From positions 1-13,996 of the forward strand of contig CANIAI010000019.1 of NCBI GenBank assembly GCA_947465275.1: a stretch of 13,996 nt of DNA. Reading direction: 5' to 3'. The stretch is from Acidobacteriota bacterium (GTDB lineage Bacteria; Acidobacteriota; Vicinamibacteria; Vicinamibacterales; UBA2999). A program made the position numbers and the translations under genes. The notes beneath the pieces are model-generated. The model had not been told where the DNA came from, did not search any database, and worked only from the letters and a program-made list of their open reading frames with translations. This document shows, in pieces, positions 11,087 through 13,996 of this stretch (positions within the stretch are counted from its first letter, which is position 1; the number at the start of each line of letters is the position of its first letter).

Positions 11087-13996
11087 ATGATCGGCCAACT
11101 CCTCGCTAAAGTCATCGGCACGCAGAACGATCGCGAGCTCAAGCGCGTCCGCCCGTATGTCGCCGAGATCAACGCGCTCGAAGCGCAGATCAAGGCGCTC
11201 ACCGACGAGCAGCTACGGGCGAAGACCGCGGAATTCAGACAGCGCATCGCGGATGGCGCCACGCTCGACGATCTGCTCGTCGAGGCGTTTGCCGTCGTGC
11301 GTGAAGCCGGCTGGCGGGTGCTGCGCATGCGGCACTTCGACGTCCAGCTGATCGGCGGCGCCGTGCTGCACGGCGGACGTATCGCCGAGATGAAGACCGG
11401 CGAAGGTAAGACGCTGGTCGCGACGCTGCCCGCCTACCTGAACGCCCTCGCCGGCAAGGGCGTGCACGTCGTCACGGTCAACGACTATCTGGCGCGCCGC
11501 GACTCCGAATGGATGGGGCGCCTGTACCGGTTCCTGGGCATGTCGGTCGGGGTCATCCAGCACGAGCTGAACGACCAGCAGCGGCAGGTGGCCTACGGCG
11601 CCGATATCACGTACGGCACGAACAACGAGTTCGGCTTCGACTACCTCCGCGACAATATGAAGTTCGACTTCTCGTTGATGGTGCAGCGGCCGCACCACTA
11701 CGCGATCGTCGACGAAGTCGACAGCATCCTGATCGACGAGGCCCGGACGCCGCTGATCATCTCCGGCCCCGCCGAGGAGTCGACCGATCTCTACTACGAG
11801 GTCGACCGGATCATCCCGCGCCTGAAGAAGGGTGCGGTCATCCAGGGCGACGTCAAGGCCGAGAAGCGCGAGGAACTCGACCTCACCGGCGACTACGTCA
11901 TCGACGAGAAGCACAAGACCGTGACGCTCACCGAGAGCGGCATGTCGAGGGCTGAAGACCTGCTGCGGCACCATCTGGTGCCGGGCAGCGACGGCCTGTA
12001 CGACCCGGTCAACATGAAGGTGCTGCACCACGTCAATCAGGCGCTGCGCGCGCACTCCCTGTTCCACCTCGACGTGGAATACATGGTGAAGGACGGCGGC
12101 GTGGTCATCGTCGACGAATTCACCGGGCGGCTCATGCCCGGCCGGCGCTGGAGCGACGGGCTGCACCAGGCGGTCGAGGCGAAGGAACACAACTCGAACC
12201 ACCCGGAGGTGAAGATCGAGCGTGAGAACCAGACGCTCGCCACCATCACCTTCCAGAACTACTTCCGCAAGTACGCCAAGCTCTCGGGCATGACCGGCAC
12301 TGCCGAGACCGAGGCCGCCGAGTTCGGCAAGATCTACAACCTCGACGTGGTCGTGATCCCGACCAACCGCCGGCTGGCGCGCATCGAGGAGCCAGACCTC
12401 GTCTACAAGACCCAGCGCGAGAAGTACGACGCGATCGTCAACGACATCATCGAGAAGCAGGCCGTCGGTCGACCGACGCTCGTCGGCACGGTGTCCATCG
12501 AGAAGTCGGAGACGCTGTCGACGCTGCTCCGCCGCCGCGGGGTCAAGCACGTCGTTCTCAACGCCAAGTACCACGCGCAGGAAGCCGAGATCGTCGCCCA
12601 GGCCGGCCGCAAGGGCGGCATCACGATCGCGACGAACATGGCGGGCCGCGGCACCGACATCCTGCTCGGCGGCAACGCTGAACACATGGCGCGCCAGCAG
12701 ACGATCTCGGAACAGGTCGCCCAGCCGGTGCCGAAGGGCGAGGAGAAGTACGTCGACGACGAGGAGTTCGTCTACTTCTTCCATCTCACGGCCTTCTATC
12801 GCGTGCCGCGCCCCGACTGGGAACGCATCTTCGGGCACTTCAAGCGCCAGTGCGAGGCCGAGCACGAGGAGGTCGTCCAGTGCGGCGGCCTGCACATCAT
12901 CGGCACCGAGCGGCACGAGGCACGGCGCATCGACAACCAGCTGCGCGGCCGCGCCGGCCGTCAAGGCGACCCGGGTTCCTCCCGGTTCTACCTGTCGCTC
13001 GAAGACGACCTGATGCGCATCTTCGGGTCTGACCGCATCGCCGGGCTGATGCAGCGCCTCGGGATGGAAGAGGGCGTGCCGATCGAGCACGGCATGGTCA
13101 CGCGCGCGATCGAACGCGCGCAGAAGCAGGTCGAGGCGCAGAACTTCTCCGTCCGCAAGCACCTGCTCGAGTACGACGACGTCATGAACAAGCAGCGTGA
13201 GAGTGTCTACACGCTGCGCCGCGAGGTGCTCGAGGGCAAGGTGCACCTGAGCGACGAGGAACTCGTCGACCTGCGCGGGTACGTCTTCGCGCTCGCCGAG
13301 GACCTGCTCGACGACATGGTTGACCGGTACGTCGGGAAGGACATGGACGTCGACGACTGGGACCTCGACGCATTCGAGCGTGAGGTCTCCCGGGTGTTCG
13401 GCCTCGAGCCGGCCGATCTCGAGGCGCTCGAGCTTGACGACAAGACGAGCGAGGAAATCGGCGACGCGGTGTGGCAGGCGGCGAAGGCCGGCTTCGAGCA
13501 GCGCGAGACGATGATCGGTGCTGACTTCCTCGAGCGCATCGAGCGCGACCTGATGCTCCAGATCGTGGACGCGCAGTGGAAGGACCACCTCTACTCGCTC
13601 GATCACCTCAAGGAAGGGATCGGGCTTCGGGGCTATGGTCAGCGCGACCCGCTCGTCGAATACAAGAAGGAGAGCTTCACGCTCTTCCAGGACATGAAGA
13701 GCCGGATCGAGGAGACGCTGGTGCGGAACCTCTTCTGGCTCAGGCCCGCGGTCGTCGACGAGGAAGGGGCGCTGACGCCAACTCCCCCGCCACCGCCGCT
13801 GCCGCGTCCGCGACCGGCGCAGCTCACGCTGAACAATCCGAAGGTCGACCCGCCTCCCGCGTTTGCCGCACCGGCACGCCAGGTCGCCGCGGCCCAGACG
13901 TCCGGGGCGATGAGCGAGCCGCCGAGGGTCGGCGGCGACGATGCAATGAAGACAGTGCGTCGCGACGAGCCCAAGGTGGGACGGAACGACCCCTGC
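11087..13996 (+). CDS. secA: Preprotein translocase motor ATPase SecA (last codons outside the window)
   Basis: Motor of the Sec pathway; it binds preproteins at the inner membrane and drives them through SecYEG by ATP hydrolysis. 970 residues are visible and the frame is open at the last base. Key motifs: Walker A G-E-G-K-T at 105-109 (K108) in EMKTGEGKTLVATLPAYL; the DEAD-type box D209-E-V-D in DEVDSILIDEARTPL; the GMTGTAETE segment; the second nucleotide-binding domain with NMAGRGTDILLGGN; and LRGRAGRQGDPGSSRFYLS. The scaffold and wing domains follow, then a Pro-rich linker (from about residue 895, TPTPPPPPLPRPRP). The window ends at VGRNDPC, the first cysteine of the zinc-binding CxC...CH motif that contacts SecB or the membrane. 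The ATG at 11087 gives the standard start (MIGQLLAKVIGTQNDRELKR); no strong ribosome site is seen. It appears to be complete apart from the tail. Confidence 0.97.
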   Translation, partial: MIGQLLAKVIGTQNDRELKRVRPYVAEINALEAQIKALTDEQLRAKTAEFRQRIADGATLDDLLVEAFAVVREAGWRVLRMRHFDVQLIGGAVLHGGRIAEMKTGEGKTLVATLPAYLNALAGKGVHVVTVNDYLARRDSEWMGRLYRFLGMSVGVIQHELNDQQRQVAYGADITYGTNNEFGFDYLRDNMKFDFSLMVQRPHHYAIVDEVDSILIDEARTPLIISGPAEESTDLYYEVDRIIPRLKKGAVIQGDVKAEKREELDLTGDYVIDEKHKTVTLTESGMSRAEDLLRHHLVPGSDGLYDPVNMKVLHHVNQALRAHSLFHLDVEYMVKDGGVVIVDEFTGRLMPGRRWSDGLHQAVEAKEHNSNHPEVKIERENQTLATITFQNYFRKYAKLSGMTGTAETEAAEFGKIYNLDVVVIPTNRRLARIEEPDLVYKTQREKYDAIVNDIIEKQAVGRPTLVGTVSIEKSETLSTLLRRRGVKHVVLNAKYHAQEAEIVAQAGRKGGITIATNMAGRGTDILLGGNAEHMARQQTISEQVAQPVPKGEEKYVDDEEFVYFFHLTAFYRVPRPDWERIFGHFKRQCEAEHEEVVQCGGLHIIGTERHEARRIDNQLRGRAGRQGDPGSSRFYLSLEDDLMRIFGSDRIAGLMQRLGMEEGVPIEHGMVTRAIERAQKQVEAQNFSVRKHLLEYDDVMNKQRESVYTLRREVLEGKVHLSDEELVDLRGYVFALAEDLLDDMVDRYVGKDMDVDDWDLDAFEREVSRVFGLEPADLEALELDDKTSEEIGDAVWQAAKAGFEQRETMIGADFLERIERDLMLQIVDAQWKDHLYSLDHLKEGIGLRGYGQRDPLVEYKKESFTLFQDMKSRIEETLVRNLFWLRPAVVDEEGALTPTPPPPPLPRPRPAQLTLNNPKVDPPPAFAAPARQVAAAQTSGAMSEPPRVGGDDAMKTVRRDEPKVGRNDPC

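Noticed and set aside
11213..13606. 797-codon minus-strand open frame opposite secA.
   Set aside because: It lies wholly antisense to a well-conserved SecA and its translation is rich in Val, Asp, Leu and Arg without domain motifs; such frames are common in high-GC genes.

Overview
The window is about 14 kb of dense, GC-rich (roughly two-thirds G+C) bacterial chromosome with housekeeping-type content. The deduced proteins (SecA with a proline-rich tail and a cysteine-bearing C-terminus, a GspE/GspF pair, a paired-domain lipoprotein ending in an 'RELGVRVF'-type motif, and a bacterial microcompartment gene pair) look most like an Acidobacteriota genome, perhaps the Vicinamibacteria lineage. That placement rests on recalled family resemblance, not on a search. 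There are no tRNAs, rRNAs, CRISPR arrays, insertion sequences or phage genes.

Layout. (1) 1-2401, minus strand: a gspF-like inner-membrane platform gene followed 10 bp later by a gspE/pilB-like assembly ATPase that runs off the left edge. (2) 2620-3501, minus strand: a lipoprotein of unknown function. (3) 3559-5616, plus strand: a hexameric microcompartment shell protein (BMC-H) and, 9 bp later, a CoA-acylating aldehyde dehydrogenase with a long two-part C-terminal tail. This pair is divergent from the lipoprotein across only 57 bp. (4) 5689-7425: an MltD-like lytic transglycosylase lipoprotein with two LysM repeats. (5) 7426-7573: a non-coding gap that can fold almost completely, ending at the comM start. 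(6) 7574-9085: comM (YifB family AAA+ ATPase). (7) 9082-10029, minus strand: an EamA/DMT family transporter, convergent with comM (stop codons overlap) and divergent from the next gene. (8) 10060-10980: a membrane-anchored M23 metallopeptidase. (9) 11087-13996: secA, entering its C-terminal zinc-binding motif as the window ends.

How the genes relate. Several products act at the cell envelope: SecA exports, GspE/GspF assemble a secretion or pilus filament, MltD and M23 cut peptidoglycan, and the lipoprotein is envelope-bound. ComM belongs to DNA uptake and recombination. The BMC-H/aldehyde dehydrogenase pair is the metabolic outlier: it resembles a fragment of a microcompartment operon, but this window has no pentameric shell protein, signature enzyme, phosphotransacylase or alcohol dehydrogenase beside it.

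The main points for follow-up are the isolated BMC pair and the tail of its enzyme, the folded leader (possible pseudoknot) in front of comM, and a recurring arrangement in which a -10-like hexamer lies 8-11 nt before a start codon, suggesting leaderless transcripts.
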